Origin: Cordilura impudica
Lineage: Eukaryota; Arthropoda; Insecta; Diptera; Scathophagidae
Direction: 5' to 3'
Length of the DNA: 64,000 bases
NCBI GenBank assembly: GCA_963682025.1
Contig: OY821517.1
Location: 19,034,048 to 19,098,047 of the forward strand
Under the pieces are notes generated by a model. The model was not told the DNA's origin. It saw only the letters and a list, made by a program, of their open reading frames with translations, and searched no databases. A program made the position numbers and the translations under genes. Shown piece by piece: positions 36,181-47,814 of this stretch. The stretch's first letter is position 1. Each line of letters begins with the position of its first letter.

Positions 36181-37472
36181 TGGAATTTTTTTACAAACAA
36201 ATATCAAAAAATTATAAATTGTATTAAAAAAATTTTAAATCAGGAAAATTGGAAATGTTTTGATTTGAAAAAAAAACTTATAATATGGACATTTTTCTAT
36301 AAGTTTAAATTTAGAGTTCTTAAAAGAAAATGGAAACTATTTACAGGTGTTAAAAAAATTACGAAAATCATATTAATCTTTATTTTCGTTCATTTTATTA
36401 CTTTTAAGGAAATGTAGTTTTTCATTATTATCTTTCACTCGTATAGGCGATTTTTTGTATTTTTTTTTTCGGGATAACGTTAAAAAGTGTGCTAATCCAG
36501 TCTAATTTAACATGACTCGTAGAGTATAATGATATATACAATACAAATGCTATAACACAATAAGTACAACAACAATTACAGCTATGACATAATAATAAGA
36601 AATATTTTTTTTTTATTTTCATTGAAAGTTTAGTTTGATAGGTTATCAAACCGAATTTGATGATTTTGAACAGAAGCTAACTCAAGATGTCAGTGAATCA
36701 TTTTCACTAAAAATGAGCAATTTACCTGATCAATTGAGGGCATGATAATGTTTTCAACTCTGCTTTTTGTAATGATTATGGGGTCCAGATTTTTTCTAAC
36801 TATTACAAACGGAATGAAAGACTTATATATACCCTTTACACACTGTTATATACGATAATAAAATCGGAAAATTTTGGAATTTGGTTGCTTTCTTTTAAAC
36901 AGTATTTTCATAATTTTTAAAAGGGCGCCTTAGGCGTATTACAATTAACTTGTTTAAATATAAAAGTACGAGCAATTTTTGGTTTGATTAACCGAGAAAT
37001 TTTTGGCGAATCTTTACTGGAGTAATTAAAGTAGAGCATTGAAATTTGGAATAATGAATATTTCAAAAAAAAAAAATTATAACAAACAATCGATTAAAAA
37101 TATTAGAAAAAATTATTCTGTTGTTTAGAAATTAGAAATTAACAACACTGTCCCCAATTACCTCGCTTTTCGATGGTTCAACCAGGTTGGAATTAAGATT
37201 ACTTAAAGTAAAATTTGGTTTATAAGTGTTTTTAAACCAAATATAAATTTTTGACACTTTTAAAAGTTGTTTTAGAATAAGAGGAACTTTTGTTTCAAAT
37301 TTAAAAAAAGAATTTCCCGACCACAAATTCAATAAATGTTTTCTTGTACAAGAAAAGAAAATGTTTTATTATTTCGATCAAAATTCTGGCCAAAGTTTTG
37401 GAATCAATTTTCCAAGAAAATCAAAGAATGGTGCCGGTATAAGGTCATCATCATGCACTTTCTAGTTATACT
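36181..37472. other. AT-rich stretch, no gene (second copy)
   Basis: Same as 17228-18519 apart from the substitution at 36206. Confidence 0.5.
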
Positions 37473-37965
37473 TATGCTATGTTCACACGGACAGCGAGAT
37501 TCGCGGTTCGCTCTCTCATTCACGGTTCGCGCCCGAATCATGACTGAATCCACATGATTCGCCATACAAAATTTTGAGAGCGAATCTACTTCGTTCAAAA
37601 TGAATCTAGCTGTGAACCTAGAAACATTGAGTGTCATCTCCAAGTTTGATAAGAACTTATAGCTAGTTTTTCTGAACTAGCTGTCAAAAATATATAAACA
37701 AAGAAAAAACAAAAAATTAATTTGTGCAATAAAATAAATGGAAATATTTAACAAATAAAAAGTATATATTTACATATATATATTCAAATAAAAATGGAAA
37801 AAATGAAATAGTGAAACGTAAAGTGTTGAAGTATGTCTTCAAATATTTGCACAAAATATATAAACGTCAAAATGAAACAAGAACACTCGTCTGAACACCA
37901 ATGTTCACAATCATGATTCAGAGAGCGAATCAAGTGGTTCATTTTGCCGTCTGAACATGCTATTA
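37473..37965. mobile_element. Probable MITE with inverted ends (copy 2)
   Basis: Second copy of 18520-19012. Confidence 0.55.
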
Positions 37966-39206
37966 AGAATAGCAGAGTATTTATATTTCAGTTTAATCGC
38001 AGAATATTTATCAACACTAACAACAATCGATATCAATTTCAAAGAGAAACGTAGGTGTTTCTATTAAGACAACAATTCCAACAAGAATTTTTGGCATCTA
38101 TTAGAAAGGAAAACTTATTCCGGAATTTGGCTAGAATATAAAAAAAAAGTTGTATCAAGAAGAAGCTTATTGTCTCCAAATTTCAAAAAACGCATAATTT
38201 TCATGTACTATTAGCCGAAAAAGAATCAATCACGAATCATGATTCACAATTTCTTGTACTTATACGTATTCATACTTATTGAAATATTGTCGAACTTCAT
38301 ATCCACTCTGCAGTTAACAACATAATTAACAACATTTATGACGTTGTTGGTTGTGTATAGGCGATGCAATATAAGTATGATTCGAATACGAACATTAAAA
38401 TACGCATTGTGAAGTTGCGCGTTTGCTCTGGTGCGTTACTATGGTAAATATGCATGTATACCTGTATAAATACACATGTATTTGTACATTAATGAGTTGA
38501 ATGAGTTGTACATATTATATCAATTGTAAGTATTATAAGTATTTTCATAATATTATAAATCAAACTCATTGGATTTATGAATTAAACAGATTTTGGATAA
38601 TATGAGTATGACTTCTACGATGGATTCATATATAGTATATTTCTACTTATCAAGGTTATTGTGAAAATGAGTACATCAGAGTATTTGAATTTCAATGGAA
38701 TCCATTCATATATACTTAAAATTTCATGAGTGACTATGAGCAAAAAACGATTCATCTCTGCGGCATATCAGATTACAGGTTAATATATTCAGAATCTATA
38801 AAAACTTTATACTCTAAAAGTCTTTAGAGGGTTATTGGAGAAACTTTGATTTATCTATTTGAAATAAACATATATAATAATTAATGTTTTAATCCCCCCC
38901 CTAAGAAGTTCAAAAAATTTGCTTTGTTTAGTCAGGAAGCACCCGAAAAATCTAAATACATATAAAAGACAATGGAATCGAATTTGTGTCAAAATAAATC
39001 AATCCCATAAGGGTTCATAACTTAGACCGATTGAAATTTTTGACCAAATTTGAAAAAATTTTAATTGAAAATTAAAAAAAATCAAAAAAAGGAGCTCAAA
39101 ACTGCGTCAAAGTGATATTCAATGGCCCATAGTTAAAGTTCTGAAAAAAGTTAGAAAAGCAAACTAATAGGTGCTCTATTAGGGTGGCCCTTCGTTATAT
39201 GGAGGG
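37966..39206. other. Unannotated AT-rich stretch (second copy)
   Basis: Same as 19013-20253. The TAGGGTGGCCC motif is at about 39179-39189, just outside the palindrome arm. Confidence 0.45.
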
Positions 39207-40306
39207 AAAAAAAAGTGTTCAAACTGTCGGCCTCACCCCCTAGAAATATGCGAATAGAAAAAAAAACTGAGAAATACAAAGTTTTGGGCCAATCAAAAAA
39301 CGTTTAGTCGTGGCGCAAAGCGATTGAAAATTTCAAGTGTGTTTATATGGGGAAAATATGATTTTTTTTTTCAAATTTTACGAAAATTACATAATTCGGG
39401 ATCAGTATTAAATTATCCTTTCAAAAGGCTATAAAACTTCAAAATCATATGAAACCTCGCCAAGAAATAGCAAATGCCCCAGACCACTTTTGTGCCAAAA
39501 AAAACTAGGTCATGAAATTTGATGGCATTTTTTTCAACTTTGAGAAATTGATTAAAGCCATCATTCTTTTTTGGTCTCTGTACTTATAACTACTCAGATA
39601 TGAAGTACTGTTTTATTACCACGTTGTTAACCTATTGCGCATTGAGACCGAAAATTGGAAATTTTTTGATAAAATTTTTAAAACTCCTTTTTTAAGTTTG
39701 AAAAAATTTTCTGAAACAAAATTTAAAAAAATTAATATATAACATTAAGGTTTTATTAAATACGTATTGCAGATTAACTGTGTGAATTTTTAGGTAAATC
39801 CCTCTGCCAGAATTTTTTTGACAAGGATTTTATTTTTGCGGATTTCGAGAAAACTTGGATTTTTGTGAAATATTCTGTAAATGTACTCTTTCTAAATAGT
39901 CTGTATCAAAAATTCATCACTTTTCTACTTTTAAATGTTATGTTTTATCTTAATAGCCTAGGGTTTTGGAAAAAAATAATATGACTCCAATAACCCTTTT
40001 GGAATTGGGGTCACATATGACCCCAAGCTAATAAAAGACAATTTATGCAAAAAATTCAAATATTTGGTAAGTGCTGTCCAATTTTTAGATGCGGCGCTTA
40101 AAATATAATAACCAAATGTGTAGAAGTTTCGTTCCGAAAATTTGGGATAAATCCGAGAACGTTAACCCATTATTTGCCAAGGCCAGATTTGGATTTTAAG
40201 ATATTTTTAAATAAAAATTACCGAAAACGAGTTTTTCTATTAAACTCGTTAATACCACTATTTTGAATTTAAGAAAAAAAAATTCGGTTAATTTTTATTT
40301 ATTTAA
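39207..40306 (+). repeat. Left arm of large palindrome (~1.1 kb)
   Basis: From AAAAAAAAGTGTTCAAACTG to TTTATTTATTTAA. It matches the inverse of 40760-41891 throughout, with scattered substitutions and small indels (the right arm has an extra ~30 bp near 41680). It has no coding capacity. Confidence 0.9.
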
Positions 40307-40759
40307 CCCTTGAAATTCACTTTGATTTAGTTTTGTAATTTATTCCATTAAGAGTAGTATTAATTTAATATTAACTTTTATATATATTATATTTGAAATT
40401 TACTTTTATTTAATAAACTATTTAAAACTGGGAAATAAAATGTTAGAAGTTTGAAAAGATGTAGGTGACATTGAAGATAATATAAAGCGACCGATTATTA
40501 AAAATCAAAAATGTCAACCATTATAAGTAATGGCATCTTCACCGATTGACTTGAAATTTTTTTTTTGAGGTTTTTTATCAATATCCACCAAATTGGTGAG
40601 TGAGACCGCAAGATATTCAACTATTACTTTATTATATAAAGTAATTTTATGACAAAATTAGTTAAAAGTTGTTTTAATTTATATTCGCGAGCAAAAAGCA
40701 GATAATTGCACCAGAGATATATCACAATGGATAATTTTGATCTCAAGAGCACTGAAGGG
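40307..40759. mobile_element. TTAA-flanked insert at the palindrome centre, 453 bp
   Basis: Flanked by TTAA at 40303-40306 and 40760-40763. It starts CCCTTGAAATTCAC and its inverted end is CCCTTCAGTGCTC, so the TIR is short (CCCTT). TTAA target and CCC ends suggest a piggyBac-type MITE. Its termini differ from the 1.4-kb piggyBac-like element at 11065 (CCCTCATCC). No coding content. Confidence 0.65.
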
Positions 40760-41891
40760 TTAAATAAAAAAAAATTAACCGAATTATTTTTCTTAAATTC
40801 TAAATAGTGGTATCAACGAGTTTAATAGAAAAACTCGTTTTCGATAATTTTTATTTAAAAATATCTTAAAATCCAAATCTGGCCTTGGCAAATAATGGGT
40901 TAGCGTTCTCGGATTTATCCCAAATTTTCGGAATGAAACTTCTACACATTTGGTTATTATATTTTAAGCGCCGCATCTAAAAATTGGACAGTACTTACCA
41001 AATATTTGAATTTTTTGCATAAATTGTCTTTTATTAGCTTGAGGTCATATGTGACCCCAATTCCAAAAGGGTTAACGGAGTCATATTATTTTTTTTCCGA
41101 AACCCTAGGCTATTAAGATAAAATACAACATTTAAAAGTAGAAAAGTGAAGAATTTTTGATACAAAGTATTTAGAAAGAGTACATTTACAGAATATTTCA
41201 CAAAAATCCAAGTTTTCTCGAAATCCGCAAAAATAAAATCCTTGTCAAAACAATTCTGGCAGAGGGATTTACTTAAAAATTCACACAAATAATCTGCAAC
41301 ATATATTTAATAAAACCTTAAAGTAATATATTAATTTTTTTAAATTTTGTTTAAGAAAATTTTTTCAAACTTGAAAAAGGAGTTTTAAAAATTTAATCAA
41401 AAAATTTCCAATTTTCGGTCTCAATGCGCAATAGGTTAACAACGTGGTAATAAAATAATACTTCATATCTGAGTACTTATAAGTATAGAGACCAAAAAAG
41501 AGTGATGGCTTTAATCAATTTCTCAAAGTTGAAAAAAAAGCCATCAAATTTCATGACCTAGTTTTTTTTTGGCACAAAAGTGGTCTGGGGCATTTGCTAT
41601 TTCTTGGCGTGGTTTCATACGATTTTGAAGTTTTATATCCTTTTGAAAGAATAATTTAATACTGATACCGAATTATGTAACATCTTGTCGGAAAAATTAA
41701 ATTATAGAACGAAATTTTCGTAAAATCTGAAAAAAAGTCATATTTTCCCCATATAAACACACTTGAAATTTTCAATCGCTTTGCGCCACGACTAAACGTT
41801 TTTTGATTGGCCCAAAACTTTGTATTTCTCAGTTTTTTTGCTATTCGCATATTTCTAGTGGGTAAGACCGACAGTTTGAACACTTTTTTTT
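40760..41891 (-). repeat. Right arm of large palindrome
   Basis: Inverse of 39207-40306, running from TTAAATAAA to CAGTTTGAACACTTTTTTT. Divergence looks like several percent, so the palindrome is much older than the tandem duplication. It holds only spurious minus-strand frames. Confidence 0.9.
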
Positions 41892-42511
41892 ATTTTTATT
41901 TGTGTAAATTTATTCTTAAAATAAAGATATGTTTAACTAAAAATGCTAATTTTTAATTACTTTTTTAGCATATTTCTCCATATAGATTATAAAATATATT
42001 TGATTCAGAAAAATGTTGCTATTTCATCCACGAGAAACTCTATTTGATCCACTGTTTAAAAGAAGTATTCTATGCGTAGGTTGTATGTTCACTTTGGATT
42101 TCCAAATGACTTTTTATTTTCTATATAAAATTTTGTTTGGAAAAAACTTGTATCCATTCATACATACTCGAACATATAATTATTAAGTAGGTACATATTT
42201 ATATAATATTTGTATGTCTTTGTTTTCTAACAATTATTCTTGTTATTGTTCTTTTACGCACACATATGGTAAATATTTGTTTACACCCATACTACTCTAC
42301 ACATTCAGCAATTTGTTTTTGTATTCATTAGGTATTTAATTGCGATTTTGGCCCTGGCTATAAACTTTGAATCGTATATTGAGTTTCTTGGAGAAGAATT
42401 CTGACATTATGATCTTTGAGGTCTGGTAATTATTGATACGACACGCTCTTAAAAACACCTTGTAGCTTTTGAAAATACCTTATATGGTTCTGAACGTATT
42501 TTCACTACTAA
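41892..42511. other. No gene seen
   Basis: AT-rich, no recognised repeat or reading frame of note. Confidence 0.5.
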
Positions 42512-42879
42512 TTTATAATATTAATAGGCTAGGCGATTTCTTGTTACCGATGTTTTGTTCTACCATTTTATCCTGATTTTGACCAAGCGTATATTATTTG
42601 AAAGGTATTTCTTTTTAGCTGTTCACCAGATTTACAGATTTTTTAAGTTTTTCCTTTATTTTGAGTAAATTGCATTTAAAGTTGCTACTAACACATACAT
42701 AAAATTATAAATATGCTATGTGTGTGTTTATTAAATTTGTTGAAGTGTTTGTTAATGAGTTTTTTATCCTCATTCACAGTAATAATGAACCAAAAAAGTG
42801 TTGGTTTGTGTATTGGCTAAGTTGAGAAATAAATTTGCCTAGAAATTGCACTCGAATTTCGAGCGCTGGAATCTGCTAG
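42512..42879 (+). mobile_element. Non-autonomous Helitron
   Basis: Starts TTTATAATATTAATAGGC (the first C of the usual TC is T here) and ends with the palindrome CTCGAATTTCGAG and GGAATCTGCTAG followed by T. Same family as 9866-10237. Confidence 0.83.
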
Positions 42880-43119
42880 TGTTCTTAAATGTTTAAAAAT
42901 AATATTTGTTTAAAATTATTTTCGATTTTTAGAAAAAATTCTTTTGGTTATATGGGCTTTATCCAAATTCATTTTTTTTATTAAACCAACAAGATTAGAA
43001 AAAAATTAAAAAAATGTTTTACAGATGCCTTAGATTCAATATTGGATCAAAATTTAATATAGAATATATCGAGGGCTTGATAACAGACGGGCTTATTGAT
43101 CAATTTGTCGATTTTCAGA
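42880..43119. other. No gene seen
   Basis: AT-rich sequence between a Helitron and a degenerate retroelement. No feature identified. Confidence 0.5.
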
Positions 43120-44475
43120 TATTTTAGCACTGGTGCTGAAACAGTGCTCTTCGATGCTAGCCAGTCCATTGGCCAACCTTTTTAGCCTTTCGTACCGTCT
43201 TTCATATAAGTCTTTCCCTCTTGCTGGAAGGTTGCTAATGTCCAACGAATCCCTAAAAAGGGTGCGGCTAATAACCCTGAAAATTACCGTCCAACTGCAA
43301 TCTGCTCAGCGCTCTCATAGGTGATGGAGAGCATGATCAATTTCCCCCCAGTGAACTACCTAGAGGCCAACTAACTTCTTAATGATCGACAGTATGGCGT
43401 ACGAAGAAATCGTTCCACGGGAGACCTGTTAGCTCAACTTTCTGAGCGCTGGAGTCGATCCATTCGCAATTTTGGTGAAATCAAAGTGGTTCGATCGTGT
43501 GTGGCACGGTGAATTGATATCAAAACTTATTGCATTTGGGGTCGGTAATGACTCGATTTAAATCGTGTTTTCTCAGAGACAAAACAATACGTGTTGTTAT
43601 TGATAGGGTCTCATCTAATGAGTCTCAGCTAAATTCAGGGGTACCCCAAGGTTCCGTTCTTTCTCCTTCTCTTTTCCTTATATTTCTGAACGACCTTCAT
43701 GGTCAAACTTTTAACTCTATATACTCTTTCGCAGATGACAGCAGCATTTGTCATTCATTTTCCTTTAACTGTAGGCCAAGCCTCTTGTAGGTTGGGGGGC
43801 AAAAGGCGGACAATGAATGACACACTCAATCAATAGGGTTGATTTTAATGCGCTGAAGACCCAGTGTTGTATGTTGACCCATAGGGCCATGGACAACAAT
43901 GTCATCTGTATATATGGGTGGTATAGGTATTGAGGAGTTGGATACTCTGGATGTTCTAGGCATGAGAATTCAATGTGATGTTCGTTGGAACGAGCATGTT
44001 TTTCAAGTGTCGAAAGAAGCATTCAAGTGTCTCGGTTTTCTAAAACGGTGTAAAACTTACTTCACTCCTTCTGATCTCCTTAAAATCTATACCACTTACA
44101 TCCGACCGAAAATGGAATACAACTCCCATATATGGGCAGGAGCTTCAAAGTCTATTTTGAAGCTACTGGAACATGTGCAAAGGAGGGCGATAGCGCTCAT
44201 CAATGAAAGTAGGGTATCCAACTCTATTGATTCATTGGAACATCGTAGGAATGTGGGTTGTGTAGTACTGTTCTATAGATACTACCATGGGAAAAGTTCT
44301 TCTGAGATTAGCGAACTTATTCCAAGTGCCTGAGTTTCGTTTCGCTCTACCCGCTTCTCTAGTAGATCACATCTGACCACACAACGCATTACAGAGTGAA
44401 TTCGTTTATCAGTCGAACTAGCCATATGTGGAATAAACTCCCCGCAGAGGTCTTTCCTGACAGTTATAACCTAAT
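43120..44475 (+). pseudogene. Degenerate non-LTR retrotransposon, reverse transcriptase part
   Basis: This is the 3' half of a LINE-type ORF2 (reverse transcriptase followed by its C-terminal region), with frequent frame changes. Visible in order: a thumb-side segment LANLFSLSYRLSYKSFPLAG; NDRQYGVRRN-like sequence near 43380 and a KAFD-type motif near 43490, both in shifted frames; VIDRVSSNESQLNSGVPQGS with SGVPQGSVLSPSLF (RT motif B); YSFADDSS with the catalytic Asp pair intact; LDVLGMRIQCDVRWNEHVF; and LLKIYTTYIRPKMEYNSHIW. The last part ends near MWNKLPAEVFPDSYN. The endonuclease part and poly-A tail are not seen. It differs in sequence from the two Jockey-like LINEs nearby. Clade not assigned. 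Confidence 0.78.
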
Positions 44476-44514
44476 AAAGGGGACATCCGCTGGTTGGTTG
44501 TGTATAAAAGCCAA

Positions 44515-45270
44515 ACAACTATTTTGATTATACCTACTCCCTTCACGAAATACAATAGCACGCTCCTGGATCTTTTTTCGTGGGTGATACATCTAAAGTA
44601 TTACTTTATGACCAAATTTATGCTTCATGTTTCTCCAAACATGATCTGGTTTTTGGCAGCATTAGACTAATTACTCGATCAAAGTAATCAAACCTATTCT
44701 TATCGTGATTTTAAAAACTTAAATTACACCATTCTTAATGAGAACTGTCCACGAGTTAATTGGATTAGTATCTACGATTTGGTTTCTGTCTATGAGGATG
44801 CAGGCCCTTTAAAAACAAAAACAATTTCGACAAAAAAAAAACCGTGGTTCAATTTCTCTATTCTAAATACAATACTTTAGAAGGAAGCGTTTTAAAATAC
44901 CAGAACTAAAAGCTGAATCAGGTACTGACAGCGGGGCTGCTAAAATTCAGATTAGAATGGCCAAAACTGAGTATTATACTAAATGATTTGGTGCAGCCCT
45001 TGAACCCAAAAACACTTGGAAAACTATTAGGGACATTGGTGTTGGAAATATGGTTAAAAGTACGAACTGTTCTATTGATGTTGATGAACTCAACAACATA
45101 AGTATTTGCTAATACTTCGCTTGTAGCGACGGAAAATATAGCACACAGCGGCAATTCTCTTTATAACAACAATTATACGCTTCACCGGGACATATTTGAA
45201 TTTTTATGTGCCAATAAATTTGATGTTTTCTCTAGTTGTACTCAAATAAAATCCAATGCTAATCTACATG
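44515..45270 (+). pseudogene. Jockey-like LINE-A, end of endonuclease and linker
   Basis: With frameshifts the plus strand reads the endonuclease end (KYNSTLLDLF, then YDQIYASCFSKHDLVFGS), the linker (NENCPRVNWISIYDLVSVYE, then KKPWFNFSI), and KNTWKTIRDIGVGN in shifted frames. The order endonuclease-linker-RT is that of Jockey-clade ORF2. A related element on the minus strand at 57226-60290 shows the same order. It is cut by a MITE near 45282 and probably has an internal deletion, since the RT resumes only at KAFDSVNH-like sequence near 45820. Confidence 0.65.
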
Positions 45271-45281
45271 AACATTTTTAT

Positions 45282-45642
45282 ATCACGTATTTTTTATTTC
45301 GAACACACATAAACCACACAGATTCGAGTGTAGCTTTATTTTAAGTCAAAAATTAAGTCATAAACAACATATAAAATAGCTCTGATTTCTTTTTTTTTTA
45401 TAACTGCTAATGAATTATTTCAGATTTTTTAAATAAATTTGGTTGAAACAATTGTTGTCGTTATTATAGGGATGTTTCACATTTTTTCGATCGCGAGTGG
45501 ATAATGTTTTAATTTTTAGATGTACGCGTTCAAGAACAAGGTGTGTTTTTTTTTAGCAGTACACGTGCAAGAACACTAACTCAAAATTAAGCTACACTTG
45601 AATCTGTGTGGTTTATGTGTGTTCGAAACAAAAAACACATGA
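45282..45642. mobile_element. MITE with ~60-bp inverted ends, in LINE-A
   Basis: The left end ATCACGTATTTTTTATTTCG and the inverted right end ATCATGTGTTTTTTGTTTCG continue with AACACACATAAACCACACAG on both sides to GTGTAGCTTTA. The interior is non-coding. The similarity may extend outward to GAACAT, so exact borders and the target duplication are uncertain. It sits between LINE-A endonuclease and RT sequence. Confidence 0.72.
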
Positions 45643-45814
45643 TAGAAACATGTTCGTTTACATAACGAAATATTAAAATGAAACACAGTCATGATTGTGT
45701 CCGGCACGGTACAAAATTTAGAAACACACATAATTAACATGAAAGTAAAAATATGTGTTGGCTGCTTTAGAACAGAACATTGTGTGTTTGATGTGTGTAT
45801 TTTCTGATTTTTGA

Positions 45815-46266
45815 GGCTTTTGATTCAGTTAACCATTAAATATTATATACTAAGCTAAGATATTATATTAAATTTGCATCAACATCGTCACAACTTACAT
45901 CATCTTACCTCACTGATCGCATTTAATCGATATGTTTAAACTGTGTGGAGACCAATCCCCTACACTAGCAAGAGGTGTACCTCAGGCATCTGTTCGGGAC
46001 CACTAAATTTTTCTATTTACGCTAATGACTTGCCACAAAATTTATCTCACTGCAAGATCCACATGTATGCAGACGATGTATAATTTTATTTAAATAGTCC
46101 AATTCAATCAATCAGAGAAAACGTTAATAAAGTCAATCACGATTTAGACAACATATCTAGTTGGGCATTAGCTAACGGCCTGTGTTTAAATCCACGTAAA
46201 TCCAAATGTATTGCAGTTCACAAGAAAAAGGTAAATCCACTTATTCAAGGTGACATCATTATAAAC
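45815..46266 (+). pseudogene. Jockey-like LINE-A, reverse transcriptase
   Basis: The plus strand shows AFDSVNH-like sequence, then LARGVPQ(A)SV, NFSIYANDLPQNLSHCKIHM and MYADDV, followed at once by a stop, then SSWALANGLCLNPRKSKCIA. The YADD catalytic motif is intact but the frame is broken several times. Reading is cut at 46266 by a Helitron inserted between A and T, and resumes at 47118. Confidence 0.75.
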
Positions 46267-47117
46267 ACTAGCATAACCCAGCACTCGAAATTCGATTGCA
46301 AATTCTAAGAAATTTTATTTTTTTAATTTTTTTTTTAATCCATATAAAATTTATGATTAAAAATTTATGGTACAGAGATCGTTTGTACCAAATTTCAGAA
46401 AAATCTGTTGAAAAATAAAAATTTGTATAGCGGTCAAACAAACAAACAAACAAAAAATGAATTTTATATATATAGATAAAAAGTGGGCGAAAAAGTAGGC
46501 GTGGCCGGTAAGAAGTATATGGTGACCTTCCCTGGAGTACACAGATTGTGCGTACCAAATTTCAGAGAAATTCGTTGAAAAATACAAATTTTTATAGCAA
46601 ACAAATATGCCAAAAAATACAAAAAATGAGTTTTGTATAAAAAGTGGGCGTAAAAGTAGTCGTGGCCGTAGGAATTATATGGTGACCTTGCCTGGAGTAC
46701 AGAGATTGCGCGTACCAAATTTCGGAGAAATCCGTTGAAAAATAAAAATTTGTATAGCGAACAAATATATCACAAAACAGAAAATGATTTGTATACAAAA
46801 AGTGGGAGTAAAAGTAGGAGAGATCGTGGAGTAAAGAGATCGTGTGTACCAAATTTCAGAGAAATCCGTTGAAAAATAAAAATTTGTATAGCGGTCAAAC
46901 AAACAAACAAACAAACAGAAAATGAACGTTATATATATAGATAAATATTTTATTTTATTCAATTTAATATATTTTTAACACATATTATACATAAATTTTA
47001 TCATTCGACACTTCTCCTCCATATGGTCTATAACTATGCCAAATTTCACACTCCTCGGTTTGCGCTTTTCGCTTAAAAACGGTCACAAAGATTTTCCTTC
47101 ACGTATTAATATATAGA
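46267..47117 (-). mobile_element. Helitron with internal tandem repeats, in LINE-A
   Basis: On the minus strand it runs from TCTATATATTAATACGTGAA (47117) to TGGGTTATGCTAG (46267), with AATCGAATTTCGAG near the 3' end. Left neighbour A and right neighbour T match Helitron A/T insertion. The centre holds about four degenerate units of 130-195 bp. TC...CTAG borders, 3' stem and central repeats are the DINE-1 architecture. It is longer than, and distinct from, the 300-370-bp Helitrons here. Confidence 0.78.
46370..46945. repeat. Tandem repeat array inside the Helitron
   Basis: Four units, each including GTACCAAATTTCAGA, TCCGTTGAAAAATA and AAAATTTGTATAGC; most also have AAGTGGGCG and TATATGGTGACCTT. 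Successive units differ by 5-15 percent by eye. The family of minus-strand frames with YTNFYFSTDFSEIWY comes from this array and is not a gene family. Confidence 0.85.
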
Positions 47118-47690
47118 TGAGAAAATTGGTATTGCATGAACGGCGAACAATTTGGGAATAGTGTTTAACAGTGGTTTATCTTTGTCAAATCATATCAGTG
47201 CTCTGGTTGTGCAATGTATGTCAAATTAAAAACGACTCGCGAAACCTTATTTGGTTCCAAGTCTTACTTACGGTTGTGAATTGTTCACTAATTGTGACTC
47301 CATAAGGAAGAAAAAACTTGAAGTTTTATATTACAATATCATATGATATGTTTACGGAATTAAAAAGCGAGATCAAGTATCGTCCTATTCGAAGATTCTT
47401 TATGGAGTTTCGTTTGAAAACTTGAACAAGATAAGAACCATAATATTTTTTCGAAAAGTTATATACTCTCAAAAACCGAAGTAAAAATATACGCTTTGCT
47501 AAATCGTCAGGAGGCAAAAACGTCATAATCCCCAAGTTCCGATGTCTCGTTTCTGAATGGCAGTTCTTCATAAATGCTACTCGTCTTTGGAATGTTTTTC
47601 CACATAGCCAACAAATAAACTGCAAGTCAATGAGTTTTAAAAAAAGTCCTTTTCTATGTCATAATTTTGAAATGCTTTAATTTGTAATTT
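47118..47690 (+). pseudogene. Jockey-like LINE-A, C-terminal end and 3' region
   Basis: Reading resumes after the Helitron with NNLGIVFNSGLSLSNHIS, then LVPSLTYGCELFTNCDS, YYNIIRYVYGIK, and ends near SEWQFFINATRLWNVFPHS. The RLWN motif near the C terminus is typical of Jockey-like ORF2, and the same segments occur in LINE-B (TYGCESFANCDG, RYVYGV, WQFFISAIRLWNVIPP). Multiple frameshifts. Confidence 0.75.
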
Positions 47691-47814
47691 TAATAAATTT
47701 CAATTTAAAATTTTTTTCTTAAATATTCTGTGCCATATTTTTTAATGTATAATTTAATAAATTCGTATGTTATAATTTTATATATGTATATTAATTTTTA
47801 TATACTAGCATATT
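47691..47814. other. AT-rich, no feature
   Basis: Short T/A-rich stretch that may hold the LINE-A 3' tail. No clear poly-A. Confidence 0.4.

Larger units (their letters stand above)
21352..40304 (+). repeat. Tandem duplication, copy 2 (18,953 bp)
   Basis: Direct repeat of 2400-21351, offset 18,952 up to the poly-A run at 29123 and 18,953 after it. Its right limit coincides with the centre of the large palindrome, immediately before the TTAA-flanked insert. All elements of copy 1 are present with the same lesions. Confidence 0.95.

Noticed and set aside
2400..40304. LTR retrotransposon or integrated virus bounded by direct repeats
   Set aside because: The two direct repeats abut with no internal region, and no gag, protease, integrase or envelope reading was found.
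43765..44022. Minus-strand frame of 85 codons, and a similar one at 44918-45154
   Set aside because: Antisense to recognisable LINE protein sequence.
46370..46945. CRISPR-like array
   Set aside because: Units are 130-195 bp, diverged, without regular unique spacers; the context is an insect Helitron.
46268..46962. Five overlapping minus-strand frames with similar YTNFYFSTDFSEIWY peptides
   Set aside because: They are translations of one non-coding tandem repeat inside a Helitron.
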